DNA from: Enterococcus ratti
GTDB taxonomy: Bacteria; Bacillota; Bacilli; Lactobacillales; Enterococcaceae
Length of the DNA: 64,000 nucleotides
Reading direction: 5' to 3'
Assembly: GCF_001886195.1 (NCBI RefSeq)
Contig: NZ_JXLB01000011.1
Span: 33,155-97,154 of the forward strand
Of this stretch, positions 9,767 through 16,900 are shown in pieces (the stretch's first letter is position 1; each line of letters starts with the position of its first letter). The translations under genes were made by a program, and so were the position numbers. The notes under the pieces are model-generated. The model was given only the letters and a program-made list of their open reading frames with translations, did not search any database and was not told where the DNA came from.

Positions 9767-10088
9767 AGAGGCAAAAAAAATCATTCAAGAAAGTCGTTAT
9801 AAGGTAACGCTGATGGCTCTTATAGAATATACTGAAAAGGCTTTAGAAAAAGCAGGTGTTCAGCCTGTGGAATTGCAATGGACGATATTGATTAATCACT
9901 TAAATGAAATGATTGGTAGAGAAAAAGAAAAACGATTTATTGGAAAAGTTGATCCAGAAATGTTTAGTGAAGTATCAAAAGAGTCATTGGATATTGCAGA
10001 TCGAATTACAAAAAAAATCGGGCAGCTGCCTAAAGATGAGATGTATGTTTTATCCATTCATTTTGAAAGTGCAAAACAGAATCAATAA
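9744..10088 (+). CDS. Stand-alone PRD domain protein
   Basis: This 114-residue protein is essentially one PTS regulation domain, with KVTLMALIEYTEKALEK, the conserved TILINHLNEMI (PRD His) and a closing MYVLSIHFESA. It has no DNA-binding part. Small PRD proteins accompany SFCGS/DUF4310-4312 operons and may modulate the main regulator; that role is inferred. The GTG at 9744 lies inside the last codons of the regulator gene, giving a 23-base overlap and probable translational coupling. A second in-frame GTG at 9753 is an alternative start. Confidence 0.8.
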   Translation: MKQVKLSEEAKKIIQESRYKVTLMALIEYTEKALEKAGVQPVELQWTILINHLNEMIGREKEKRFIGKVDPEMFSEVSKESLDIADRITKKIGQLPKDEMYVLSIHFESAKQNQ

Positions 10089-10106
10089 AATAGAGGAGGA
10101 AGAAAA

Positions 10107-10466
10107 ATGATAACAGTAGTGATTGCAGATCGTTTAGGAAAAGGACAAAATGTAGCTAAAGGTGTGGAAGCAGCAGGTGGCAGGGCAGTTGTAGTTCCGG
10201 GAATGGGAGCAGATATGCGTTTGGGTGAGGTGATGCAAAAAGAAGGTGCTGATTTAGGACTATCTTTTTGTGGAAGCGGAGGTGCAGGTGCGTTAACAGC
10301 TTCTACTAAATACGGATACCCGGAACGACATGGGATGCGTTCAATTGATGAAGGAGTGACAGCGATTGAAGAAGGAAAAATTGTCTTAGGTTTTGGTTTT
10401 ATGGATCAAGAAGAGCTAGGAAAGAGGCTCGTAGCTGCTTATAGAAAGAAATATGGGGAAAAATAA
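10107..10466 (+). CDS. SFCGS family glycine-rich protein
   Basis: This 119-residue protein bears the motif that names its family: S53-F-C-G-S57, followed by a Gly-rich loop (GGAGALTAS). It begins with a beta strand (MITVVIADRL) and a Gly-rich turn, and ends in FGFMDQEELGKRLVAAY. The size, alpha/beta look and conserved Cys in a loop recall PTS EIIB subunits, but homology is not established. AGAGGAGG precedes the ATG. It is the first of four linked genes of unknown function (with DUF4312, DUF4311 and DUF4310) found with DgaE/DgaF-type enzymes. I infer a soluble partner of the two membrane proteins. Confidence 0.85.
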   Translation: MITVVIADRLGKGQNVAKGVEAAGGRAVVVPGMGADMRLGEVMQKEGADLGLSFCGSGGAGALTASTKYGYPERHGMRSIDEGVTAIEEGKIVLGFGFMDQEELGKRLVAAYRKKYGEK

Positions 10467-10496
10467 GAAGAAAAATGTAAAAATGGGGGAAGAGAT

Positions 10497-10850
10497 ATGG
10501 GGGTAACTGTAAAAAGCAAACAAACAGTAACAGTGTCAGGAACAGGGGAAAGCAAAACAGCTGCTTTTTCAGCTGCACTAAATGATGTGCAAAAGAAGAT
10601 TCTAAAAAAATCTTCAGATGTCATTTTAAGAATTGAACCGAATGACGTTACTGTCCTTTTGGCAAAAGAACAGACGTACATAGAACGTTTCATGTTTTTC
10701 TTTTTACCTAGAAAACGGAAAACTTATCAGGTCAAGTTGCAAGTACACGTGGATATAACAAGAATTGATTTACAAGCAGTTGAATTCATCAATCAAAAAA
10801 ATCAAGTACAAAACACAATTAATGTACCATTTTTGACGAAAAAAGTGTGA
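10497..10850 (+). CDS. DUF4312 family protein
   Basis: The 117-residue protein opens with KSKQTVTVSGTGESKTAAFS and continues with ALNDVQKKILKKSSDVILRIEP. A short hydrophobic aromatic patch (RFMFFFLPRKRK) follows, then a beta-rich YQVKLQVHVDITRIDLQ. This matches DUF4312, which is always linked to the SFCGS, DUF4311 and DUF4310 genes. The function is unknown. No full membrane segment is seen, but the FMFFFLP patch next to Arg/Lys could touch the membrane. The ATG at 10497 follows GGGGGAAGAG. It is likely one part of the same complex as its neighbours. Confidence 0.82.
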   Translation: MGVTVKSKQTVTVSGTGESKTAAFSAALNDVQKKILKKSSDVILRIEPNDVTVLLAKEQTYIERFMFFFLPRKRKTYQVKLQVHVDITRIDLQAVEFINQKNQVQNTINVPFLTKKV

Positions 10851-10872
10851 ATTTGATAAGGAGGAAAACAGA

Positions 10873-11652
10873 GTGGATTTTGTTGTTATTTTATTAAAAT
10901 CAATCGTTATAGGAGGTTTGCTAGGATTTTCAGCTGGGGCGGGCGCAGCACGAATGTTTCACGCCCCCAGCACACAAGGCTTAGGAGCTTTTCGTACAAT
11001 GGGAGAAATGAATGCTTGTGAAGGGGACCCAGCTTCACACTTTTCATTTGGGCTTGGCTTTTTTTTTAATGCATGGGCTTCTGCTGTAGGAGCTGGAGCT
11101 TTTACACAAGATGTTACACATCGTATTATACCTAATTGGGCAGCAGCAACGCTTTTAGCTAAAAATAAAAATATTGCTACTACAATGCATGATCCTAAAA
11201 AAATGGGGTTTGTTGGCGGTGTGATCGGAATGGTTGTGGTTGCTTTTTTGAATACTACAGCTGCTGCTATCCCAGAATCTCTGCAAATCACTGCTGTTGC
11301 TGTGTTGGTTCCAGCGGCAACCATTTTGATCAACACAGTCATGCCTGTTTTATTTTGGTTAGCTGCCATTGATGCAGGAAAACGTTCAGGTTTTTGGGGG
11401 ACTTTATTTGGAGCTGTAGCACAAATGATTATGGGAAATGCTGTTCCCGGAGTAGTGTTGGGAATTTTGATTGGTAAAGGTGTTGACGATCAAGGATGGA
11501 CGAAAATTACTAAAGTTATTTTAACAGCAGCTATTTTATTATTTATCTTAAGTGGATTTTTCCGCGGATTTGATCTTCAAATGCTTGAAAGTTTCAAATT
11601 GGAAAGTCCTAATTGGTTGAAGAATTTTCATGATATTTTTGCAGTGAAATAA
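10873..11652 (+). CDS. DUF4311 family membrane protein
   Basis: This 259-residue integral membrane protein has about six to seven hydrophobic segments, rich in Gly and Ala. They include IVIGGLLGFSAGAGAARMF at the N-terminus, GFVGGVIGMVVVAFL, ITAVAVLVPAATILINTV and VILTAAILLFILSGFF. Between them lie conserved-looking polar stretches (FRTMGEMNACEGDPASHF and FTQDVTHRIIPNWAAA) that could form a substrate path. A GTG start at 10873 follows AAGGAGG. It is paired with DUF4310 immediately downstream. I infer that the two form a transporter for the operon's substrate, because no other permease is encoded in the cluster. No experimental function is known to me. Confidence 0.82.
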   Translation: MDFVVILLKSIVIGGLLGFSAGAGAARMFHAPSTQGLGAFRTMGEMNACEGDPASHFSFGLGFFFNAWASAVGAGAFTQDVTHRIIPNWAAATLLAKNKNIATTMHDPKKMGFVGGVIGMVVVAFLNTTAAAIPESLQITAVAVLVPAATILINTVMPVLFWLAAIDAGKRSGFWGTLFGAVAQMIMGNAVPGVVLGILIGKGVDDQGWTKITKVILTAAILLFILSGFFRGFDLQMLESFKLESPNWLKNFHDIFAVK

Positions 11653-11660
11653 GGAGGAAA

Positions 11661-12332
11661 ATGATGGAACATACAGAACTAATGGAAAAACAGAAAAAGA
11701 AAAGTTTCTGGTTTAGCGACTGGTCATTTCCAATTATTGTAGGATTAATGGCTGCTGCGGTATTTAGTGGAACTCACATGTATGTTGAGTATGGGGTCGG
11801 TGCATTTAATGAAGTTTCAATTGTCGCTATGTTAAAAGCTGGCTTGGATGGTGGTTCTTATGGAGCAGCAGCAGCTTTTGGTGCAAGTTTTCTTTTTGCC
11901 CGAATTTTAGAAGGATCATTGGTTGGAATTCTTGATTTAGGCGGTTCAATTCTTACAGGGATCGGTATCGGGATTCCAGCAATTCTCTTAAGTATGAAGA
12001 TTACTCAACCAATTACTAGTTTCCCGTTCGCTTTGTTGACGGGAGGAATTCTTGGTGTTGCAGTTGGAACGATCATCATATTGATTAGAAAATTTACCAT
12101 TAATCAATCAAATTCTACTTTTGGAGCAGATATTATGATGGGAGCTGGAAATGCTTCCGGTCGCTTTTTAGGACCTTTAATTGTCCTTAGTGCAGCAAGT
12201 GCCTCTATTCCTATTGGTATTGGAGCGACAATCGGCGCTTTAATATTTTATAAATGGAAAAAGCCAATTGCTGGAGGTGCAATTTTAGGGGCGATGATTT
12301 TAGGAGCCTTTTTCCCAGTAGCGATAAAATAA
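11661..12332 (+). CDS. DUF4310 family membrane protein
   Basis: The 223-residue membrane protein has a basic cytoplasmic N-terminus (EKQKKKSFWFSDW) and about six hydrophobic segments, including FPIIVGLMAAAVFSG, FALLTGGILGVAVGTIIIL and AGGAILGAMILGAFFPVA. Gly-rich loops (GLDGGSYGAAAAFGASF, DIMMGAGNASGRFLGP) recall re-entrant loops of Man-family EIIC/EIID components, but this is only an impression. ATGATG occurs at 11661/11664; the second has better spacing from AAGGAGG. It is the second membrane half of the putative DUF4311/DUF4310 transporter. Confidence 0.82.
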   Translation: MMEHTELMEKQKKKSFWFSDWSFPIIVGLMAAAVFSGTHMYVEYGVGAFNEVSIVAMLKAGLDGGSYGAAAAFGASFLFARILEGSLVGILDLGGSILTGIGIGIPAILLSMKITQPITSFPFALLTGGILGVAVGTIIILIRKFTINQSNSTFGADIMMGAGNASGRFLGPLIVLSAASASIPIGIGATIGALIFYKWKKPIAGGAILGAMILGAFFPVAIK

Positions 12333-12357
12333 ATCAAGAAAAAGTGAGGCAAGCAGC

Positions 12358-13461
12358 ATGTCAGAATTAATTCTAAAAAATGGCCGATTAATTACAGGCG
12401 AACCTTGTGAATTAACGTTGTGTGATGGAAAAATTATTCAAGTAGCTCGTTTCATTGAATCAAATGGTAGAAAAACGATCGATTTACAAGGAAAATATCT
12501 TTCTGCTGGTTGGATTGATGACCATGTCCATTGTTATGAAAAAATGAAGCTTTATTATGATTATCCAGATGAAATTGGTGTTTCAAAAGGTGTGACGTCA
12601 GTGATTGATGCAGGCACGACAGGAGCAGAAAATATTGATGATTTTTATCAAATTGCTCGCAAGAAAAAGACCAATGTTTTTGCGTTGTTAAATATCTCCA
12701 AATGTGGCATCGTAGCTCAAAATGAATTGGCTGATTTAAGTAAAATTCAAGAAGCAAAAATCACTCAAGCACTTAAAGATTATCCGGATTTTATTGTAGG
12801 AATCAAAGCTCGTATGAGCCAATCGGTAGTAGGAGAAAACGGTTTGACGCCTCTTGAATTAGCAAAGAAGATTCAAGCCGATAATGGGCAGCTGCCTCTT
12901 ATGGTGCATATTGGATCAGCACCGCCGACATTATCTAAAGTTTTGGATACGATGAAAGCTGGCGATGTATTGACTCATTGTTTCAATGGAAAAGAAAATG
13001 GCATTTTAGATGCATCTACGGATCAACTCAAAGGATTTGTATGGAAAGCTTATCAAAAAGGAATTATTTTTGATATTGGTCATGGAACAGACAGTTTTAA
13101 TTTTCGCGTAGCAGAAATTGCTTTAAAAGAAGGAATGAAAGCTTGTTCCATCAGTACAGATATTTATGTACGCAATCGCAGCAATGGACCAGTGTTTGAT
13201 CTAGCAACCACCATGGAAAAACTACATGCTATCGGTTATTCTTGGAAAGAAATTCTGATGAAAGTAACGGCGGCACCTGCTAAAAATTTCCATTTAACGA
13301 CTAAAGGGCAACTTCATCCCGGATTTGATGCAGATATTACAGTATTTGAATTGATCAATGAAGATAAAAAATTAACAGATTCCAACGGACTGACGCGTGT
13401 CACTCATCAACAGATTAAACCTATTAAAACGATTATTGGAGGCGTCGTTTATGACAATTAG
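12358..13461 (+). CDS. Amidohydrolase/deacetylase family metallohydrolase
   Basis: This cytoplasmic binuclear metal hydrolase of the amidohydrolase superfamily has 367 residues. Metal-site residues visible are H56 and H58 (DDHVH), a probable carboxylated K150 (VGIKARM), H184 (LMVHIG), H207 (LTHCFNG) and D268 (SISTD). The N-terminal and C-terminal beta-sandwich parts (SELILKNGRLITGE, HPGFDADITVFEL) are typical. In this operon type it is thought to remove an acyl group or open an amide before the PLP enzyme acts; the substrate is not fixed by sequence. Its last 11 bases overlap the dgaE-type gene, so the two are probably co-translated. Confidence 0.85.
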   Translation: MSELILKNGRLITGEPCELTLCDGKIIQVARFIESNGRKTIDLQGKYLSAGWIDDHVHCYEKMKLYYDYPDEIGVSKGVTSVIDAGTTGAENIDDFYQIARKKKTNVFALLNISKCGIVAQNELADLSKIQEAKITQALKDYPDFIVGIKARMSQSVVGENGLTPLELAKKIQADNGQLPLMVHIGSAPPTLSKVLDTMKAGDVLTHCFNGKENGILDASTDQLKGFVWKAYQKGIIFDIGHGTDSFNFRVAEIALKEGMKACSISTDIYVRNRSNGPVFDLATTMEKLHAIGYSWKEILMKVTAAPAKNFHLTTKGQLHPGFDADITVFELINEDKKLTDSNGLTRVTHQQIKPIKTIIGGVVYDN

Positions 13462-14542
13462 TTATGAAAAATTCGGGTTAAAAGAGGTTATTAATGCTTC
13501 AGGACGTATGACAATTTTAGGTGTTTCAAAAGTATCAAAAAATGTATTTGCAGCACAGCGTTTCGGTGGAGAACATTTTTTTGAGATGGATGAACTAATA
13601 ACGCAAACCGGTGCCTATTTGGCGAAACTCCTTCATGTAGAAGATACACAAATCGTTTCATCTGCTTCTGCGGGAATTGCACAGTCTGTGGCGGCTTTGA
13701 TTGGTCAAGGAAATAGGTATCATTTGTATCATCCTTATTCATCAAGATTTCAAAAACGTGAAATCATTTTACCAAAAGGCCATAACGTTGATTATGGCAC
13801 ACCAGTGGAAGTAATGGTAAATCTCGGCGGTGGACAGATGATTGAGGCAGGCTATGCCAATCTTTGTACACCACAGCACATTGAACAGATGATTACCGAA
13901 CGCACAGCAGCTATTTTATACATCAAGAGTCACCATACTGTCCAAAAAAGTATGCTAACTGTTGAAGAAGCCGCAAAAATTGCTAAAAAATATCAACTAC
14001 CGTTAATTGTAGATGCAGCAGCAGAAGAAGATTTGTTTTACTATATTCAAGCTGGTGCTCAGTTGGTTATTTATTCAGGCGCTAAAGCAATTGAAGGACC
14101 AAGTGCAGGATTAGTTGTTGGAAAGAAAGAATACGTTAACTGGGTTCGCCTGCAAAGCAAAGGAATTGGCCGAGCAATGAAGATTGGCAAGGAAAATATT
14201 CTTGGACTGACACAAGCAGTAGAAGATTATTTAAAGCATGGCAGTGAAGATGGCGAGTCGATGAAGAGGCGTTTGACACCCTTTGTTGCTGAACTAAATG
14301 AAATTACTGGACTTTTTGCGACAATTGTTCAAGATGCAGCAGGAAGAGAAATCTATCGGGCAAAGGTTGAAGTAACGGGAGAAAAAAACGCCAAGGATGT
14401 TGTTTGTGAATTAAAGGCTAAAGAGCCAGCAATTTATACTCGAGAATATCAAGTAAATAATGGAGTGATCGAATTTGATATACGAGCGGTTAATCAAGAA
14501 GAAATGAAAAAAATCACGCAACGATTGAAAGAAATTATGTAA
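13451..14542 (+). CDS. dgaE: DgaE-type PLP-dependent ammonia lyase
   Basis: This SelA-like fold-type I PLP enzyme has 363 residues. DgaE of Salmonella dehydrates and deaminates D-glucosaminate 6-phosphate to 2-keto-3-deoxygluconate 6-phosphate and ammonia. The PLP Lys is K212 in YSGAKAIEGPSAG, and the Asp that holds the pyridine nitrogen is D188 in LIVDAAAEED. The N-terminus (LKEVINASGRMTILG) is characteristic of the family. The ATG at 13451 lies inside the end of the amidohydrolase gene behind GGAGG; an in-frame start at 13397 would overlap more and lacks a site. Together with the aldolase next to it this gives a clear catabolic pair, although the substrate may be a relative of glucosaminate. 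Confidence 0.85.
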   Translation: MTISYEKFGLKEVINASGRMTILGVSKVSKNVFAAQRFGGEHFFEMDELITQTGAYLAKLLHVEDTQIVSSASAGIAQSVAALIGQGNRYHLYHPYSSRFQKREIILPKGHNVDYGTPVEVMVNLGGGQMIEAGYANLCTPQHIEQMITERTAAILYIKSHHTVQKSMLTVEEAAKIAKKYQLPLIVDAAAEEDLFYYIQAGAQLVIYSGAKAIEGPSAGLVVGKKEYVNWVRLQSKGIGRAMKIGKENILGLTQAVEDYLKHGSEDGESMKRRLTPFVAELNEITGLFATIVQDAAGREIYRAKVEVTGEKNAKDVVCELKAKEPAIYTREYQVNNGVIEFDIRAVNQEEMKKITQRLKEIM

Positions 14543-14554
14543 AGGAGTAAAAAA

Positions 14555-15295
14555 ATGAAATTGACACCTAATTATTTAAAAGATCGGATTTGTTTGAATG
14601 TATTAGCTCATTCTATAGAAAATGCAAAAGCATGTTATGAGGCAGCACAAGGACACATAGTATTAGGGGTATTATCTAAAAACTATGACAGTGATGAAGC
14701 AGCAATTAACGAGATGAAAAAGTATCAAGCAGTAACCAACAACGCATTATCTGTAGGTTTAGGCGCGGGTGATCCTAATCAAAGCCACATGGTTTCTCGC
14801 ATTTCTTGCATATTGCAACCACAACATGTGAATCAAGTATTCACTGGCGTGGGTACTTCACGGGCAATGTTAGGACAATCCGAAACTATTGTCAATGGCT
14901 TGGTTTCACCTACAGGTAAAGTTGGTTACGTTAATATTGCAACAGGTCCATTGAGTGCTAAAGCACCGGAAGCTATTGTGCCTATTGAAACAGCGATTAA
15001 ATTATTAAAAGATATGGGTGGCAGTTCGATTAAATATTTTCCAATGAAAGGATTGGCGCATAAAGAAGAATACCAAGAAGTTGCAAAAGCTTGCGGAAAA
15101 TATGATTTTTATTTAGAACCAACAGGTGGAATTGATTTGTTGAATTTTGAAGAGATTCTGAAGATCGCAATTGATGCGGGAGTGAAAAAAATCATTCCTC
15201 ATGTATATAGTTCGATCATTGATAAACAGACAGGAAATACCAAAACAGAAGATGTCAGAATCTTATTGCAAATGATGGAAAATGTTTTGAAATAA
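14555..15295 (+). CDS. dgaF: DgaF-type 2-dehydro-3-deoxy-phosphogluconate aldolase
   Basis: The TIM-barrel aldolase of 246 residues is predicted to cleave KDG-6-phosphate to pyruvate and glyceraldehyde 3-phosphate. Recognisable parts are the N-terminal TPNYLKDRICLNVLAHS, NNALSVGLGAGDPNQS, the likely Schiff-base region SSIKYFPMKGLAHKEE near residue 155, and LEPTGGIDL. AAAGGAG precedes the ATG at 14555, twelve bases after the dgaE stop. It is the last gene of the operon. It feeds the product of the ammonia lyase into lower glycolysis. Confidence 0.85.
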   Translation: MKLTPNYLKDRICLNVLAHSIENAKACYEAAQGHIVLGVLSKNYDSDEAAINEMKKYQAVTNNALSVGLGAGDPNQSHMVSRISCILQPQHVNQVFTGVGTSRAMLGQSETIVNGLVSPTGKVGYVNIATGPLSAKAPEAIVPIETAIKLLKDMGGSSIKYFPMKGLAHKEEYQEVAKACGKYDFYLEPTGGIDLLNFEEILKIAIDAGVKKIIPHVYSSIIDKQTGNTKTEDVRILLQMMENVLK

Positions 15296-15609
15296 AAAAG
15301 TTGTAAATAACAAGATAGTGAATAGTTGGAGTAGGTAATAAATAGGAGATTGCTTTATTCATTTTTACGATGATGAAGACCTAAAAAGTGATGCGCTATT
15401 ATTCGTTGAAGTACTAGTCAAAAAAGACAAATCATTCATTTATATTTATTCTCTATTTGTGATTTAAGAGGTTCATGGTTTGTTTTTGTGAATAGGGTTT
15501 AAAAATTTAAATTATTAAAAGGCGTTTCCAATGAATTTTCTTTATTTATTAAGAAAGAGATTTTATAAATGATCATTTGTCGTAAACGATAGATAAGCAC
15601 AATTTTGAT
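15296..15609. other. Intergenic region after the dga-type operon
   Basis: No complete gene is visible. One stretch (about 15345-15466) is open for some 40 codons without a start and reads FYDDEDLKSDALLFVEVLVK in part. It may be a gene fragment, but I cannot match it. The stretch is otherwise AT-rich. Confidence 0.3.
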
Positions 15610-15672
15610 AAAAAACAAGTCAGAATATCTGAAATTTGATACAAATTTTCAGGATATTCTGACTTGTTTTTT
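15610..15672. terminator. Very long near-perfect hairpin, bidirectional terminator
   Basis: Arms of about 28 bases (ACAAGTCAGAATATC paired with GATATTCTGACTTGT, continued by TGAAATTT and AAATTTTCA) form a hairpin with a 5-nt loop and only two 1-base bulges. An A-run precedes it and seven Ts follow. It sits 315 bases after the aldolase stop and probably ends the dga-type operon transcript. Confidence 0.8.
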
Positions 15673-15843
15673 TATGAAGCACATTTTTTCAATTATATCC
15701 CTGTTTAACTGCATCAATAAGGTCCTTTGTAGCTGTTTTTCTTTAAAAATACATTTTTTTTTAAAGAGCAATAAAATTAAGGCTTAAGTTTGAGTGACAG
15801 TTTTAAGGCTATGTTATACTATATAGGTGGAGGGGGACGTAGA

Positions 15844-16857
15844 GTGAAGGTTTTATTATATTTTGAAAGTGAAAAAATGCTTGCAAAATCTGGCATTGGA
15901 CGTGCACTCGACCATCAAAAGCGTGCTTTAAAAGATGTAGGTGTATCTTATACATTGAATAGTAAAGAAGACTATGATATTTTACATATCAATACATATG
16001 GTATCAATAGTCATAATATGATCAATAAAGCAAGAAAAGATGGAAAAAAAATTGTCTATCATGCCCATTCTACTGAAGAAGATTTTAGAGATTCATTTAT
16101 CGGGTCGAATCAATTAGCGCCATTTGTAAAAAAATATTTAGTGAGACTCTATCAAAAGGCAGATTATCTAATTACGCCAACGCCGTATTCTAAAAAGCTG
16201 CTTGAAAGCTATGGGATTAACTTACCAATTCAATCGATATCAAATGGAATTGATATCGAAAAATACCGACCAGATCCAATCAAAGAACAAAAATTTCGAG
16301 AGTATTTTCATCTTTCAGTAGATCAAAAAGTAATTATCTGTGTGGGTCTTTTTTTTGCTCGTAAAGGGATTATCGATTTTGTTGAAATAGCAAAAAAAAT
16401 GCCAGATTATACATTTATTTGGTTTGGTCATGTTCCAATGTATTCGATTCCTAAAAATATCCGAAAAATCGTCAAAGAAGATCATCCTAAGAATGTCATT
16501 TTTCCAGGGTATATTCGTGGAGAAATCCTTGAAGGTGCTTACTCCGGTGCAGATTTATTTTTCTTTCCCTCTTATGAAGAAACAGAAGGAATTGTGGTAT
16601 TGGAAGCTTTAGCAAGTAAGCAAAATGTTCTTGTTCGAGATATTCCGGTCTATCATGGGTGGCTAGAAGATAAAAAAAATTGTTATATGGGTAGATCAAA
16701 CGATGAATTTATCGTATTAATCAAAAAAATTATGGAAGAAGAAGTTCCTAGTTTAATCGAATTTGGCTATCAGACAGCACAAGAACGGAGTATTGAAAAA
16801 ATTGGTGAGCAGCTTCAAGATGTATACAAAAAAGTATTAAATGAACATTTTCAATAA
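15844..16857 (+). CDS. bgsA: Glycolipid glycosyltransferase, BgsA/CpoA type
   Basis: This GT4-family enzyme has 337 residues and a GT-B fold. It likely adds the second sugar to monoglucosyl-diacylglycerol at the inner membrane face, as BgsA does in E. faecalis; the diglucosyl lipid anchors lipoteichoic acid. It shows the N-terminal KVLLYFESEKML, the UDP-sugar region ISNGIDIEKY, and the E-x7-E motif in SYEETEGIVVLEALA. The GTG at 15844 behind GGAGGGGG is preferred to a start at 15790, which lies before the likely promoter (TATACT near 15815). A second glycosyltransferase follows 43 bases downstream. Confidence 0.8.
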   Translation: MKVLLYFESEKMLAKSGIGRALDHQKRALKDVGVSYTLNSKEDYDILHINTYGINSHNMINKARKDGKKIVYHAHSTEEDFRDSFIGSNQLAPFVKKYLVRLYQKADYLITPTPYSKKLLESYGINLPIQSISNGIDIEKYRPDPIKEQKFREYFHLSVDQKVIICVGLFFARKGIIDFVEIAKKMPDYTFIWFGHVPMYSIPKNIRKIVKEDHPKNVIFPGYIRGEILEGAYSGADLFFFPSYEETEGIVVLEALASKQNVLVRDIPVYHGWLEDKKNCYMGRSNDEFIVLIKKIMEEEVPSLIEFGYQTAQERSIEKIGEQLQDVYKKVLNEHFQ

Positions 16858-16900
16858 GTAAACAATAAAATAATAAAAGGTAGTTTGGAGGCAAAAAATC

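Noticed and set aside
15605..15787. 60-codon frame running through the long hairpin at 15610
   Set aside because: It reads through a strong terminator hairpin and has no binding site. Its Phe/Lys/Ile-rich content is a product of AT-rich DNA.
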